Source: Pseudomonas sp. UBA1879 (lineage in GTDB: Bacteria; Pseudomonadota; Gammaproteobacteria; Pseudomonadales; Pseudomonadaceae). From it: 64,000 nucleotides of DNA. Under the pieces are notes generated by a model. That model was not told the DNA's origin. It made no database searches and saw only the letters and a list, made by a program, of their open reading frames with translations. Location of the stretch: positions 1 through 64,000 of the forward strand of contig NZ_DDHJ01000012.1 in the NCBI RefSeq assembly GCF_002338065.1, written 5' to 3'. The position numbers and the translations under genes are program-made. Shown in pieces: positions 15,366-24,599 of the stretch (positions within the stretch are counted from its first letter, which is position 1; every line of letters starts with the position of its first letter).

Positions 15366-17495
15366 ATGGCTCGTACTACTCCGATTAACCGCTACCGTAA
15401 CATTGGTATCGTTGCTCACGTGGATGCTGGTAAAACCACCACCACCGAGCGCGTCCTTTTTTACACTGGCGTAAACCACAAAATGGGCGAGGTGCATGAT
15501 GGCGCCGCGACCATGGACTGGATGGTGCAGGAGCAGGAGCGTGGTATTACCATTACTTCTGCTGCGACCACTGCTTTCTGGCAGGGCTCTGTCAAGCAGC
15601 ATAAAGACCGCTATCGTTTCAACATCATCGATACCCCTGGCCACGTTGACTTCACCATTGAAGTAGAGCGTTCGCTGCGTGTACTCGACGGTGCTGTCGT
15701 TGTGTTCTGTGGTACCTCGGGTGTTGAGCCTCAGTCGGAAACCGTATGGCGTCAAGCCAACAAATACGGCGTTCCGCGTCTTGTTTACGTAAACAAGATG
15801 GACCGTGCTGGCGCCAACTTCCTCCGCGTTGTAGGTCAGATCAAGCAACGTCTGGGTCACACTCCCGTGCCTATCCAGCTCGCTATCGGTTCGGAAGATA
15901 ACTTCCAGGGTCAGATCGACCTGATGACCATGGAAGCTGTTTACTGGGATGACGCTGACAAGGGCATGACTCCTCGTCGCGAAGCTATCCCGGCTGAACT
16001 GCAAGAGCTGGCTGAAGAATGGCGCAGCAACATGGTTGAAGCGGCTGCTGAAGCCAACGAAGAGCTGATGAACAAGTACCTGGAAGGCGAAGAGCTGACG
16101 ATCGAAGAGATCAAAGCTGCCCTGCGCCAGCGTACTATCGCCGGTGAAATCGTTCTGGCTGTCTGCGGTTCGTCGTTCAAGAACAAGGGTGTGCCGCTGG
16201 TTCTCGACGCCGTTGTCGACTACCTGCCAGCTCCGGTCGAGATTCCTGCGATCAAGGGTATCAACCCGGATGACAAGGAACTGGACAAAGACGATCCTGC
16301 CATTCGTCACGACGAGCGTCACGCTGACGACAATGAGCCGTTCTCGGCTCTGGCGTTCAAGATCGCGACCGACCCGTTCGTAGGTTCGATCACCTTCGTT
16401 CGTGTTTACTCGGGTGCTTTGAACTCCGGTGACTCGGTTCTGAACTCGGTGAAAGGCAAGAAAGAGCGTGTGGGCCGTATGGTCCAGATGCATGCCAACA
16501 CCCGTGAAGAAATCAAGGAAGTACTGGCTGGTGACATCGCCGCTTTGATCGGCATGAAAGATGTGACCACTGGTGAAACCCTGTGCGCACTGGATAAGCC
16601 TATTATCCTTGAGCGTATGGACTTCCCTGAGCCGGTTATTTCGGTTGCTGTTGAGCCGAAAACCAAAGACGACCAGGAAAAAATGGGTATCGCTCTGAGC
16701 AAGCTGGCTCAGGAAGACCCTTCTTTCCGCGTCAAGACCGATGAAGAGACTGGTCAAACGATCATCTCTGGTATGGGCGAATTGCACCTGGACATTCTGG
16801 TTGACCGGATGCGCCGTGAGTTCAACGTCGAAGCCAACATCGGTAAGCCGCAGGTTTCTTATCGTGAGAAGATCACGAAGAACTGCGAGATCGAAGGCAA
16901 GTTCGTTCGTCAATCCGGTGGTCGTGGTCAGTTTGGTCACTGCTGGATCCGTTTTGCACCTGCTGATGAAGGTCAGGAAGGTCTGCAATTCGTGAACGAA
17001 GTAGTTGGTGGTGTAGTTCCTAAGGAATACATCCCTGCTATCCAGAAGGGCATCGAAGAGCAGATGAAGAACGGTGTTGTTGCCGGTTATCCGCTCATTG
17101 GCCTGAAGGCGACCGTCTTTGACGGTTCTTACCACGACGTCGACTCCAACGAGATGGCGTTCAAGGTGGCTGCTTCCATGGCGACCAAGCAACTCGCGTC
17201 GAAAGGCGGCGGTGTTGTACTTGAGCCGATCATGAAAGTAGAAGTTGTAACACCTGAGGACTACATGGGTGACGTGATGGGCGACCTGAACCGTCGTCGC
17301 GGCATGATCCAGGGTATGGAAGATACGGTTTCTGGCAAGGTTATCCGCGCCGAGGTTCCGTTGGGTGAAATGTTCGGTTATGCGACCGACGTTCGTTCCA
17401 TGTCTCAGGGTCGCGCGAGCTACTCTATGGAATTCTCCAAATACTCCGAAGCTCCGTCGAACATCGTCGAAGCTCTCGTTAAAAAACAAGGCTGA
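15366..17495 (+). CDS. fusA: Elongation factor G
   Basis: EF-G is the GTPase that drives translocation and, with RRF, ribosome recycling. The protein is 709 aa. The G motifs are AHVDAGKTTTTER (about residues 18-30), DTPGHVDF (about 88-95) and NKMD (about 142-145), followed by domains II-V. It has the usual str-operon position, 30 bases after rpsG and 31 before tuf. No truncation or frameshift is visible. Confidence 0.98.
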   Translation: MARTTPINRYRNIGIVAHVDAGKTTTTERVLFYTGVNHKMGEVHDGAATMDWMVQEQERGITITSAATTAFWQGSVKQHKDRYRFNIIDTPGHVDFTIEVERSLRVLDGAVVVFCGTSGVEPQSETVWRQANKYGVPRLVYVNKMDRAGANFLRVVGQIKQRLGHTPVPIQLAIGSEDNFQGQIDLMTMEAVYWDDADKGMTPRREAIPAELQELAEEWRSNMVEAAAEANEELMNKYLEGEELTIEEIKAALRQRTIAGEIVLAVCGSSFKNKGVPLVLDAVVDYLPAPVEIPAIKGINPDDKELDKDDPAIRHDERHADDNEPFSALAFKIATDPFVGSITFVRVYSGALNSGDSVLNSVKGKKERVGRMVQMHANTREEIKEVLAGDIAALIGMKDVTTGETLCALDKPIILERMDFPEPVISVAVEPKTKDDQEKMGIALSKLAQEDPSFRVKTDEETGQTIISGMGELHLDILVDRMRREFNVEANIGKPQVSYREKITKNCEIEGKFVRQSGGRGQFGHCWIRFAPADEGQEGLQFVNEVVGGVVPKEYIPAIQKGIEEQMKNGVVAGYPLIGLKATVFDGSYHDVDSNEMAFKVAASMATKQLASKGGGVVLEPIMKVEVVTPEDYMGDVMGDLNRRRGMIQGMEDTVSGKVIRAEVPLGEMFGYATDVRSMSQGRASYSMEFSKYSEAPSNIVEALVKKQG

Positions 17496-17526
17496 TTCAG
17501 CCCCTTTAGGCTAGGAGTTCACTGTC

Positions 17527-18720
17527 GTGGCTAAAGAAAAATTTGAACGTAACAAACCGCACGTCAACGTTGGCACCATCGGTCACGTTGACCACGGTAA
17601 AACCACTCTGACCGCTGCTCTGACTCGTGTCTGCTCCGAAGTTTTCGGTTCGGCTAAAGTCGACTTCGACAAAATCGACAGCGCGCCAGAAGAAAAGGCT
17701 CGTGGTATCACCATCAACACCGCTCACGTTGAGTACGATTCGTCCGTACGTCACTACGCGCACGTTGACTGCCCAGGCCACGCCGACTACGTCAAAAACA
17801 TGATCACTGGTGCTGCCCAGATGGATGGCGCGATTCTGGTTTGCTCGGCCGCTGATGGTCCGATGCCGCAAACCCGTGAGCACATCCTGCTGTCCCGTCA
17901 GGTTGGCGTTCCGTACATCGTTGTCTTCCTGAACAAGGCCGACATGGTTGACGACGCAGAGCTGCTGGAACTGGTTGAGATGGAAGTTCGCGATCTGCTG
18001 AGCACTTATGAGTTCCCAGGCGACGATACTCCGATCATCATCGGCTCCGCTCTGATGGCTCTGAACGGCCAAGACGACAACGAAATGGGTACCTCGGCCG
18101 TTAAGAAGCTGGTAGAGACTCTGGACAGCTACATCCCAGAACCAGTTCGTGCTATCGACAAGCCGTTCCTGATGCCAATCGAAGACGTGTTCTCGATCTC
18201 CGGTCGCGGCACCGTTGTGACCGGTCGTGTTGAGCGTGGCATCATCAAGATTCAGGAAGAAGTTGAGATCGTGGGTCTGCGTGACACCACTAAAACTACT
18301 TGCACTGGCGTTGAGATGTTCCGCAAGCTGCTGGACGAAGGTCGTGCTGGCGAGAACTGCGGCGTTCTGCTGCGTGGTACCAAGCGTGACGACGTTGAGC
18401 GTGGTCAGGTTCTGGTTAAGCCAGGTACCGTCAAGCCTCACACTCAGTTCGAAGCTGAAATCTACGTTCTGAGCAAGGAAGAAGGCGGTCGTCACACTCC
18501 GTTCTTCAAAGGCTACCGTCCTCAGTTCTACTTCCGTACTACCGACGTAACTGGTAGCTGCGAACTGCCGGAAGGCACCGAAATGGTTATGCCAGGTGAC
18601 AACGTTAAAGTTTCTGTCACTCTGATCAAGCCAATCGCAATGGAAGACGGCCTGCGTTTCGCTATCCGTGAAGGCGGTCGTACCGTCGGCGCTGGCGTCG
18701 TAGCCAAAATCATCGCCTAA
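17527..18720 (+). CDS. tuf: Elongation factor Tu
   Basis: EF-Tu delivers aminoacyl-tRNA to the ribosome. The protein is 397 aa from a GTG start after TAGGAG. The P-loop GHVDHGKTTL (about residues 19-28), DCPGHADY (about 81-88) and NKADMVDD (about 136-143) are present. This is the only tuf in the window. The position near tRNA-Trp, where some pseudomonads keep a second copy, is empty. Codon bias is extreme, as for the most abundant proteins. Confidence 0.99.
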   Translation: MAKEKFERNKPHVNVGTIGHVDHGKTTLTAALTRVCSEVFGSAKVDFDKIDSAPEEKARGITINTAHVEYDSSVRHYAHVDCPGHADYVKNMITGAAQMDGAILVCSAADGPMPQTREHILLSRQVGVPYIVVFLNKADMVDDAELLELVEMEVRDLLSTYEFPGDDTPIIIGSALMALNGQDDNEMGTSAVKKLVETLDSYIPEPVRAIDKPFLMPIEDVFSISGRGTVVTGRVERGIIKIQEEVEIVGLRDTTKTTCTGVEMFRKLLDEGRAGENCGVLLRGTKRDDVERGQVLVKPGTVKPHTQFEAEIYVLSKEEGGRHTPFFKGYRPQFYFRTTDVTGSCELPEGTEMVMPGDNVKVSVTLIKPIAMEDGLRFAIREGGRTVGAGVVAKIIA

Positions 18721-18734
18721 GCGTTGATTTGAGA

Positions 18735-18762
18735 AAAAGCCCCCGCTTGCGGGGGCTTTTTT
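18735..18762 (+). terminator. Terminator of the str operon
   Basis: AAAAGCCCCCGC (18735-18746) pairs perfectly with GCGGGGGCTTTT (18749-18760) around a 2-nt loop, and more T residues follow. It is a strong intrinsic terminator. Confidence 0.92.
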
Positions 18763-18768
18763 ATTGGG

Positions 18769-18797
18769 TTGACACTGTGTTAGCTCGTCTATAGAAT
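18769..18797 (+). promoter_or_regulatory. Promoter of the S10 ribosomal operon
   Basis: TTGACA (18769-18774) and TAGAAT (18792-18797) have a 17-nt spacer, starting only 7 bases after the str terminator. The leader to rpsJ is then about 55 nt, much shorter than the regulated S10 leader of E. coli, so L4-mediated attenuation of that type is unlikely. Confidence 0.85.
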
Positions 18798-18858
18798 TGC
18801 GCCTCCTTTTAACGGGCGTATTGCGCTCGGTGGGAAGTAGCCTGGAGTCTGAAATCCA

Positions 18859-19170
18859 ATGCAAAATCAGCAAATCCGTATCAGGTTGAAGGCTTTTGAC
18901 CATCGCCTGATCGACCAATCCACCCAGGAAATCGTGGAAACCGCGAAACGTACTGGTGCTCAAGTGCGTGGTCCAATTCCACTGCCTACCCGTAAAGAGC
19001 GGTTCACCGTTCTGGTTTCTCCGCACGTCAACAAAGACGCGCGCGACCAGTACGAGATCCGCACTCATAAGCGCGTTCTGGACATCGTCCAGCCAACGGA
19101 TAAAACCGTTGATGCACTTATGAAGCTTGATCTTGCGGCAGGTGTGGAAGTGCAGATCAGCCTCGGCTAA
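18859..19170 (+). CDS. rpsJ: 30S ribosomal protein S10 / NusE
   Basis: S10 is part of the 30S head and, as NusE, pairs with NusB in antitermination; nusB is at 59710. The 103-aa protein begins [19 protein letters not shown], and contains [15 protein letters not shown] and the C-terminal VEVQISLG. It is the first gene of the S10 operon. Confidence 0.98.
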
Positions 19171-19251
19171 GACTTGGGTCTTGGTCGTGTAACGCTCTGA
19201 AATGGGCGGCCATAGCGGGTGAAAGCCCCGTACACTCATGAGGTTTACAAC

Positions 19252-19887
19252 ATGACTATTGGTGTAGTCGGTCGAAAAGCGGGCATGACCCGTATTTTCA
19301 CCGAAGAAGGTGTCTCCATTCCGGTCACGGTCATTGAGATCGAGCCGAATCGCGTCACCCAGTTCAAAACCGAAGAAAGCGATGGCTATCGTGCAGTGCA
19401 GGTTACTGTCGGTGAGCGTCGTGCTTCGCGCGTGACTGCAGCTCAAGCAGGTCACTTCGCTAAGGCGAATGTTGCCGCTGGTCGTACTGTTCTGGAGTTC
19501 CGCCTTGAAGAAGGTGAGTACCAGGCCGGCGATCTGATCAATGCAGAAATCTTTGCTGCTGGTCAACTGGTCGACGTGACCGGTCAGTCCAAGGGTAAGG
19601 GTTTCGCAGGTACTATCAAGCGTCACAACTTCCGTGGCCAAGATAATACTCACGGTAACTCCGTTTCCCACCGCGTCCCAGGCTCTATCGGCCAGTGCCA
19701 GACTCCTGGTCGTGTATTCAAGGGCAAAAAAATGTCCGGTCATATGGGCGCTGAGCGCGTGACCGTGCAGTCCCTGGAAGTAGTGCGCGTGGACGCTGAA
19801 CGCAATCTGTTGTTGGTCAAGGGTGCTGTTCCTGGCGCTACTGGCGGCAACGTGGTTGTACGTCCAGCAGCCAAGGCTCGCGGTTAA
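19252..19887 (+). CDS. rplC: 50S ribosomal protein L3
   Basis: L3 is an early 50S assembly protein whose loop reaches towards the peptidyl-transferase centre. The ATG at 19252 (MTIGVVGRKAGMTRIF) gives the family N-terminus; the reading frame is open back to 19219 without homology. The protein is 211 aa. The loop segment HGNSVSHRVPGSIGQCQTPG (about residues 138-157) contains the conserved Gln that is methylated in E. coli. Confidence 0.98.
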   Translation: MTIGVVGRKAGMTRIFTEEGVSIPVTVIEIEPNRVTQFKTEESDGYRAVQVTVGERRASRVTAAQAGHFAKANVAAGRTVLEFRLEEGEYQAGDLINAEIFAAGQLVDVTGQSKGKGFAGTIKRHNFRGQDNTHGNSVSHRVPGSIGQCQTPGRVFKGKKMSGHMGAERVTVQSLEVVRVDAERNLLLVKGAVPGATGGNVVVRPAAKARG

Positions 19888-19899
19888 GGGGAAGCTGAC

Positions 19900-20502
19900 A
19901 TGCAATTAAATGTAAATGACGCTCAAGCGATCGAAGTTTCCGAACTGACATTTGGCGGCGAGTTCAACGAGACGCTGGTTCACCAAGCAGTCGTGGCCTA
20001 CATGGCTGGCGGCCGTCAAGGTAGCAAGCAGCAAAAGACCCGTTCCGACGTTTCCGGTGGTGGTAAGCGCCCATGGCGTCAGAAGGGTACTGGCCGTGCT
20101 CGTGCCGGTACTATCCGTAGCCCAATCTGGCGTGGCGGCGGTACCACTTTTGCAGCGCGTCCGCAGGATCACTCTCAGAAGCTCAACAAGAAGATGTACC
20201 GCGCAGCATTGCGCTCCATTCTTGCTGAGCTGGTCCGTACGGATCGTCTGGTCGTGGTTCAGGATTTCGCCGTTGAATCGCCGAAAACCAAAGACCTGCT
20301 GGGCAAGCTGAACAACATGAGCCTGACCGACGTTTTGATCGTGTCGGACGCTGTTGATCAGAACCTGTATCTGGCTGCTCGTAACCTGCCGCATGTTGAT
20401 GTGCGTGACGTACAAGGTTCCGATCCAGTTAGTCTGATCGCATACGACAAAGTGTTGATCACTGTGTCGGCCGTGAAGAAATTCGAGGAGCTGCTGGGAT
20501 GA
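19900..20502 (+). CDS. rplD: 50S ribosomal protein L4
   Basis: L4 lines the exit tunnel and in enteric bacteria regulates the S10 operon. The 200-aa protein has the extended loop with GKRPWRQKGTGRARAG (about residues 63-78) and RSPIWRGGG. Its stop codon overlaps the rplW start (ATGA), so the two are translationally coupled. Confidence 0.98.
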   Translation: MQLNVNDAQAIEVSELTFGGEFNETLVHQAVVAYMAGGRQGSKQQKTRSDVSGGGKRPWRQKGTGRARAGTIRSPIWRGGGTTFAARPQDHSQKLNKKMYRAALRSILAELVRTDRLVVVQDFAVESPKTKDLLGKLNNMSLTDVLIVSDAVDQNLYLAARNLPHVDVRDVQGSDPVSLIAYDKVLITVSAVKKFEELLG

Positions 20503-20798
20503 ACCAGGAACGCGTATTTAAAGTTCTGCTTGGCCCGCACGTTTCCGAGAAGGCTACGGTTCTGGCAGACAAAAAAGGTCAGTTCGTTTTCAAGGTTGCT
20601 ACTGATGCAACCAAGCTGGAAATCAAGAAGGCCGTCGAAAGCCTGTTCAGCGTGAAAGTAGAGCGCGTGACTACCCTGAATGTTCTGGGTAAAACCAAGC
20701 GCACTGCTCGCGGTCTGGGCAAGCGTAATGACTGGAAGAAGGCAGTTATCTCCCTTCAGCCAGGCCAAGATCTCGATTTCAGCAGCAGTGCTGAGTAA
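20499..20798 (+). CDS. rplW: 50S ribosomal protein L23
   Basis: L23 sits at the tunnel exit and docks trigger factor and SRP. The 99-aa protein has LGPHVSEKATVLAD near the N-terminus and the central KLEIKKAVESLFSVKVERV block. It overlaps rplD by 4 bases. Confidence 0.97.
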   Translation: MNQERVFKVLLGPHVSEKATVLADKKGQFVFKVATDATKLEIKKAVESLFSVKVERVTTLNVLGKTKRTARGLGKRNDWKKAVISLQPGQDLDFSSSAE

Positions 20799-20812
20799 GG
20801 AAGGGGTGCATC

Positions 20813-21637
20813 ATGGCAATCGTTAAATGCAAACCGACTTCCCCTGGCCGCCGTTTTGTGGTCAAGGTGGTCAACCAGGAGCTGCATAAAGGCGCTCCTC
20901 ACGCACCGCTGCTCGAGAAAAAATCGAAGTCTGGTGGTCGTAACAACAATGGCCGTATCACTACTCGTCACGTTGGTGGTGGTCATAAGCAGCATTATCG
21001 TTTGGTCGACTTCCGTCGCAACGACAAGGATGGCATCGCTGCCACTGTCGAGCGCATTGAATACGATCCAAACCGTACTGCTCACATCGCACTGCTGCTG
21101 TACGCGGACGGCGAACGTCGTTACATCATCGCGCCGAAGGGCGTGAGTGCTGGCGACCAACTGATCGCAGGCGCACTGGCTCCAATCAAGCCAGGTAATG
21201 CTCTGCAGCTGCGCAACATCCCAGTGGGTTCTACCGTTCATGGTATCGAGCTGAAGCCTGGTAAAGGTGCTCAGATCGCTCGTTCTGCTGGTGCTTCGGC
21301 TCAGTTGATCGCTCGTGAAGGTGTCTACGTGACCCTGCGTCTTCGCTCCGGTGAAATGCGTAAAGTCCTGTCCGAATGCCGTGCAACTCTGGGCGAAGTG
21401 TCCAACTCCGAGCACAGCCTGCGTTCGCTGGGTAAAGCTGGTGCGAAGCGCTGGCGTGGCGTTCGCCCAACCGTTCGTGGTGTTGCCATGAACCCGGTTG
21501 ACCACCCACATGGTGGTGGTGAAGGTCGTACCTCTGGTGGTCGTCATCCGGTATCGCCGTGGGGCTTCCCGACTAAGGGCGCGAAGACTCGTGGTAATAA
21601 GCGTACCGACAAAATGATCGTCCGTCGTCGCAAGTAA
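20813..21637 (+). CDS. rplB: 50S ribosomal protein L2
   Basis: L2 is needed for subunit joining and peptidyl transfer. The 274-aa protein has RNNNGRITTRHVGGGHKQHYR (about residues 43-63, within the family's RNA-binding domain) and the C-terminal MNPVDHPHGGGEGRTSGGRHPVSPWG region with the conserved histidine. Length is normal. Confidence 0.98.
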   Translation: MAIVKCKPTSPGRRFVVKVVNQELHKGAPHAPLLEKKSKSGGRNNNGRITTRHVGGGHKQHYRLVDFRRNDKDGIAATVERIEYDPNRTAHIALLLYADGERRYIIAPKGVSAGDQLIAGALAPIKPGNALQLRNIPVGSTVHGIELKPGKGAQIARSAGASAQLIAREGVYVTLRLRSGEMRKVLSECRATLGEVSNSEHSLRSLGKAGAKRWRGVRPTVRGVAMNPVDHPHGGGEGRTSGGRHPVSPWGFPTKGAKTRGNKRTDKMIVRRRK

Positions 21638-21653
21638 ATAGAGGGATACGACA

Positions 21654-21929
21654 GTGCCACGTTCTCTGAAAAAAGGTCCTTTTATTGATCTTCACCTACT
21701 GAAGAAGATCGAAGTGGCGGCGGAAAAGAACGATCGCAAACCAGTGAAAACCTGGTCGCGTCGCTCGATGATCCTGCCACAAATGGTCGGTTTGACTATT
21801 GCAGTACATAACGGTCGTCAGCATGTTCCGGTCCTCGTAAGCGAAGACATGGTCGGCCACAAACTAGGCGAGTTTGCCGGTACCCGCACTTATCGTGGGC
21901 ACGTGGCAGACAAGAAAGCCAAGCGTTAA
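21654..21929 (+). CDS. rpsS: 30S ribosomal protein S19
   Basis: S19 is in the 30S head near A-site tRNA. The 91-aa protein starts at a GTG (MPRSLKKGPFIDLHLLKK) after an AGAGGGAT ribosome site. The GHKLGEFAGTRTYRGH C-terminal block is present. Confidence 0.98.
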   Translation: MPRSLKKGPFIDLHLLKKIEVAAEKNDRKPVKTWSRRSMILPQMVGLTIAVHNGRQHVPVLVSEDMVGHKLGEFAGTRTYRGHVADKKAKR

Positions 21930-21942
21930 GGGGTAAGGAACG

Positions 21943-22275
21943 ATGGAAGTAGCCGCTAAGTTGTCGGGCGCTCGAATCTCCGCCCAGAAAGCCCGCTTGG
22001 TCGCCGACCAGATCCGCGGGAAGAAGGTGGGCGAAGCGCTCAACCTGTTGGCTTTCAGCAGTAAGAAAGCCGCCGAGATCATGAAAAAAGTGCTGGAGTC
22101 GGCCGTAGCCAACGCCGAGCATAACGAAGGCGCAGACGTTGATGACCTGAAGGTCTCCACCGTTTTCGTCAACGAAGGGCGTTCGCTGAAGCGCATCATG
22201 CCACGTGCCAAAGGCCGTGCTGATCGCATCGTCAAGCGGTCTTGCCATATCACTGTCAAGGTTGCTGACAAGTAA
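21943..22275 (+). CDS. rplV: 50S ribosomal protein L22
   Basis: L22 lines the exit tunnel next to L4, and changes in its loop can give macrolide resistance. The 110-aa protein has [18 protein letters not shown] near the N-terminus. The loop region [17 protein letters not shown] is of normal length, with no insertion. Confidence 0.98.
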
Positions 22276-22288
22276 CGGAGTCGAAGAG

Positions 22289-22975
22289 ATGGGTCAGAAA
22301 GTACATCCCATTGGCATTCGCCTGGGAATCGTCAAGGAGCACACCTCCGTCTGGTACGCAGACGGTCGGACTTATGCGGACTATTTGCTCGCAGATCTGA
22401 AGGTGCGTGAGTATCTCCAAGACAAACTAAAAAGCGCGTCCGTTAGCCGTATCGATATCCATCGTCCGGCTCAAACTGCACGCATCACCATCCATACTGC
22501 TCGTCCAGGTATCGTTATCGGGAAGAAAGGTGAGGATGTTGAGAAACTGCGTCAGGACCTGACCAAGCAAATGGGTGTGCCTGTGCACATCAATATCGAA
22601 GAGATCCGCAAGCCGGAGCTTGACGGTATGCTGGTTGCTCAGAGCGTAGCTCAGCAGCTGGAGCGTCGTGTGATGTTCCGTCGCGCCATGAAACGCGCCG
22701 TACAGAACGCCATGCGCATTGGTGCCAAAGGCATCAAAATCCAAGTGAGCGGTCGTCTCGGCGGTGCTGAAATCGCACGTACTGAATGGTATCGCGAAGG
22801 TCGTGTGCCACTGCACACCCTGCGTGCCGATATCGACTATGCCACCTACGAAGCACACACCACCTACGGTGTGATCGGTGTCAAGGTTTGGATCTTCAAA
22901 GGCGAAGTAATTGGTGGTCGCCAAGAAGAGCTGAAGCCTCAAGCACCAGCGCCTCGTAAAAAAGCTGCCAAGTAA
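22289..22975 (+). CDS. rpsC: 30S ribosomal protein S3
   Basis: S3 forms part of the mRNA entry channel. I place the start at the ATG at 22289 (MGQKVHPIGIRLGI), not the longer in-frame start at 22205 that overlaps rplV, because this is the family N-terminus. The protein is 228 aa. A KH domain with VIGKKGEDVEKLRQ is at about residues 53-66, and the C-terminal S3 domain and a Lys-rich tail follow. Confidence 0.98.
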   Translation: MGQKVHPIGIRLGIVKEHTSVWYADGRTYADYLLADLKVREYLQDKLKSASVSRIDIHRPAQTARITIHTARPGIVIGKKGEDVEKLRQDLTKQMGVPVHINIEEIRKPELDGMLVAQSVAQQLERRVMFRRAMKRAVQNAMRIGAKGIKIQVSGRLGGAEIARTEWYREGRVPLHTLRADIDYATYEAHTTYGVIGVKVWIFKGEVIGGRQEELKPQAPAPRKKAAK

Positions 22976-22987
22976 GGGGTACGCCAA

Positions 22988-23401
22988 ATGTTGCAACCAA
23001 AGCGTACGAAGTTCCGCAAGCAGATGACCGGCCACAACCGTGGTCTGGCATTGCGCGGTAGCAAAGTCAGCTTCGGCGAGTTCGCGCTGAAGTCTGTTGC
23101 TCGTGGTCGTCTCACCGCTCGTCAGATCGAGTCAGCACGTCGTGCTCTGACCCGTCACGTGAAACGTGGCGGCAAGATCTGGATCCGTGTATTCCCGGAC
23201 AAGCCTATTTCCAAAAAGCCTCTCGAAGTTCGGATGGGTAAAGGTAAGGGTAACGTCGAATACTGGGTTGCCCAGATTCAGCCAGGCAAAGTCCTGTATG
23301 AAATCGAGGGTGTTTCCGAAGAGTTGGCGCGTGAGGCTTTCGCCCTGGCTGCTGCGAAGCTGCCGCTCGCCACCTCCTTTGTTAAGCGGACGGTGATGTG
23401 A
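22988..23401 (+). CDS. rplP: 50S ribosomal protein L16
   Basis: L16 contacts A-site tRNA and completes the peptidyl-transferase centre. The 137-aa protein has [19 protein letters not shown] at the start and the conserved [14 protein letters not shown] block at about residues 81-94. The conserved Arg81, a hydroxylation site in E. coli, is kept. Its stop overlaps the rpmC start by one base (TGATG). Confidence 0.98.
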
Positions 23402-23592
23402 TGAAAGCGAATGAACTTCGTGAAAAATCAGCACAGCAACTGAACGAGCAGCTGCTCGGCTTGCTGCGCGACCAGTTCAATCTGCGTATGCAGAAAGCAA
23501 CTGGCCAGTTGGGGCAGTCTCACCTGCTCTCGCAAGTTAAGCGTGACATCGCTCGCGTGAAGACTGTGCTCAACCAGCAGGCAGGTAAGTAA
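23401..23592 (+). CDS. rpmC: 50S ribosomal protein L29
   Basis: L29 is a small helical-hairpin protein at the tunnel exit. It has 63 aa from the ATG at 23401. A GTG immediately upstream in frame would add one residue; the ATG fits the family start [10 protein letters not shown]. It overlaps rplP by one base. Confidence 0.97.
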
Positions 23593-23594
23593 TC

Positions 23595-23861
23595 ATGGCT
23601 GAAGCCGAAAAAACCGTCCGTACGCTGACTGGCCGTGTCGTCAGCGACAAGATGGACAAGACCATCACCGTACTGATCGAGCGTCGCGTCAAGCACCCTA
23701 TCTACGGTAAATACGTTAAGCGTTCGACTAAGCTGCACGCGCACGACGAAACCAACCAATGCCACATCGGCGACAAGGTCACTATTCGTGAAACTCGTCC
23801 GATGGCCAAGACCAAATCTTGGGCGCTGGTTGATGTTCTCGAACGCGCTGTGGAAGTCTAA
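23595..23861 (+). CDS. rpsQ: 30S ribosomal protein S17
   Basis: S17 is an early 30S assembly protein with an OB fold. The 88-aa protein contains GRVVSDKMDKTITVLIERRVKHP at about residues 13-35 and IRETRPMAKTKSW near the end. It starts 3 bases after rpmC. Confidence 0.97.
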   Translation: MAEAEKTVRTLTGRVVSDKMDKTITVLIERRVKHPIYGKYVKRSTKLHAHDETNQCHIGDKVTIRETRPMAKTKSWALVDVLERAVEV

Positions 23862-23884
23862 GGGCTAGGGGTCGGAGAAATTAT

Positions 23885-24253
23885 ATGATTCAGACTCAAT
23901 CCATGCTCGATGTGGCCGATAACAGCGGCGCTCGCCGCGTTATGTGCATCAAGGTGCTTGGTGGCTCTCATCGTCGTTACGCTGGTATCGGTGACATCAT
24001 CAAAGTAACCGTCAAGGAAGCAATTCCTCGCGGCAAGGTGAAAAAAGGCCAAGTGATGACTGCTGTTGTAGTCCGCACTCGCCACGGTGTTCGTCGTGCA
24101 GACGGCTCCATCATCCGCTTCGATGGCAACGCTGCTGTTCTGTTGAACAACAAGCAAGAGCCGATCGGCACCCGTATCTTTGGGCCAGTGACCCGTGAGC
24201 TTCGTTCAGAGAAGTTCATGAAGATCGTCTCGCTCGCCCCAGAAGTGCTGTAA
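23885..24253 (+). CDS. rplN: 50S ribosomal protein L14
   Basis: L14 forms an inter-subunit bridge and binds the silencing factor RsfS. The 122-aa protein starts MIQTQSMLDVADNSGARRVMC, and has FDGNAAVLLNNKQEPIGTRIFGPV in the C-terminal half. Many annotators regard this as the first gene of the spc operon; here it follows rpsQ by only 23 bases, without a visible promoter. Confidence 0.98.
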   Translation: MIQTQSMLDVADNSGARRVMCIKVLGGSHRRYAGIGDIIKVTVKEAIPRGKVKKGQVMTAVVVRTRHGVRRADGSIIRFDGNAAVLLNNKQEPIGTRIFGPVTRELRSEKFMKIVSLAPEVL

Positions 24254-24264
24254 GGAGATCCGAC

Positions 24265-24579
24265 ATGCAAAAGATTCGTCGTGACGACGAGATCATCGTG
24301 ATCGCCGGCAAAGACAAAGGTAAGCGCGGTAAGGTGCTCAAGGTTCTCGCTGACGACCGTTTGGTCGTTGGTGGGATCAACCTGGTGAAGCGTCATACCA
24401 AGCCTAACCCGATGTCGGGCGTACAGGGCGGTATCGTCGAGAAAGAAGCGCCACTGCACGCTTCCAACGTCGCCATTTTCAACGGCGCAACCAACAAGGC
24501 TGATCGCGTTGGGTTCAAAGTTGAAGACGGCAAAAAAATTCGTGTCTTCAAGTCGACCCAAAAAGCGGTTGATGCTTGA
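24265..24579 (+). CDS. rplX: 50S ribosomal protein L24
   Basis: L24 initiates 50S assembly. The 104-aa protein has an N-terminal KOW motif (IVIAGKDKGKRGKVLKVL, about residues 12-29) and GGIVEKEAPLHASNVAIF in the middle. A ribosome site AAGGAG precedes the ATG. Confidence 0.98.
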   Translation: MQKIRRDDEIIVIAGKDKGKRGKVLKVLADDRLVVGGINLVKRHTKPNPMSGVQGGIVEKEAPLHASNVAIFNGATNKADRVGFKVEDGKKIRVFKSTQKAVDA

Positions 24580-24599
24580 ACACTGCTAGGTAGAAGACC

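Noticed and set aside
17506..19905. Very long antisense reading frame across tuf, rpsJ and rplC (799 codons)
   Set aside because: It follows from the strong codon bias of highly expressed genes, which avoids codons that read as stops on the other strand. It has no ribosome site and no recognisable domain. The same holds for frames opposite rpsG-fusA (14859-17489), rpoB (7709-9913) and rpoC (12230-13687).
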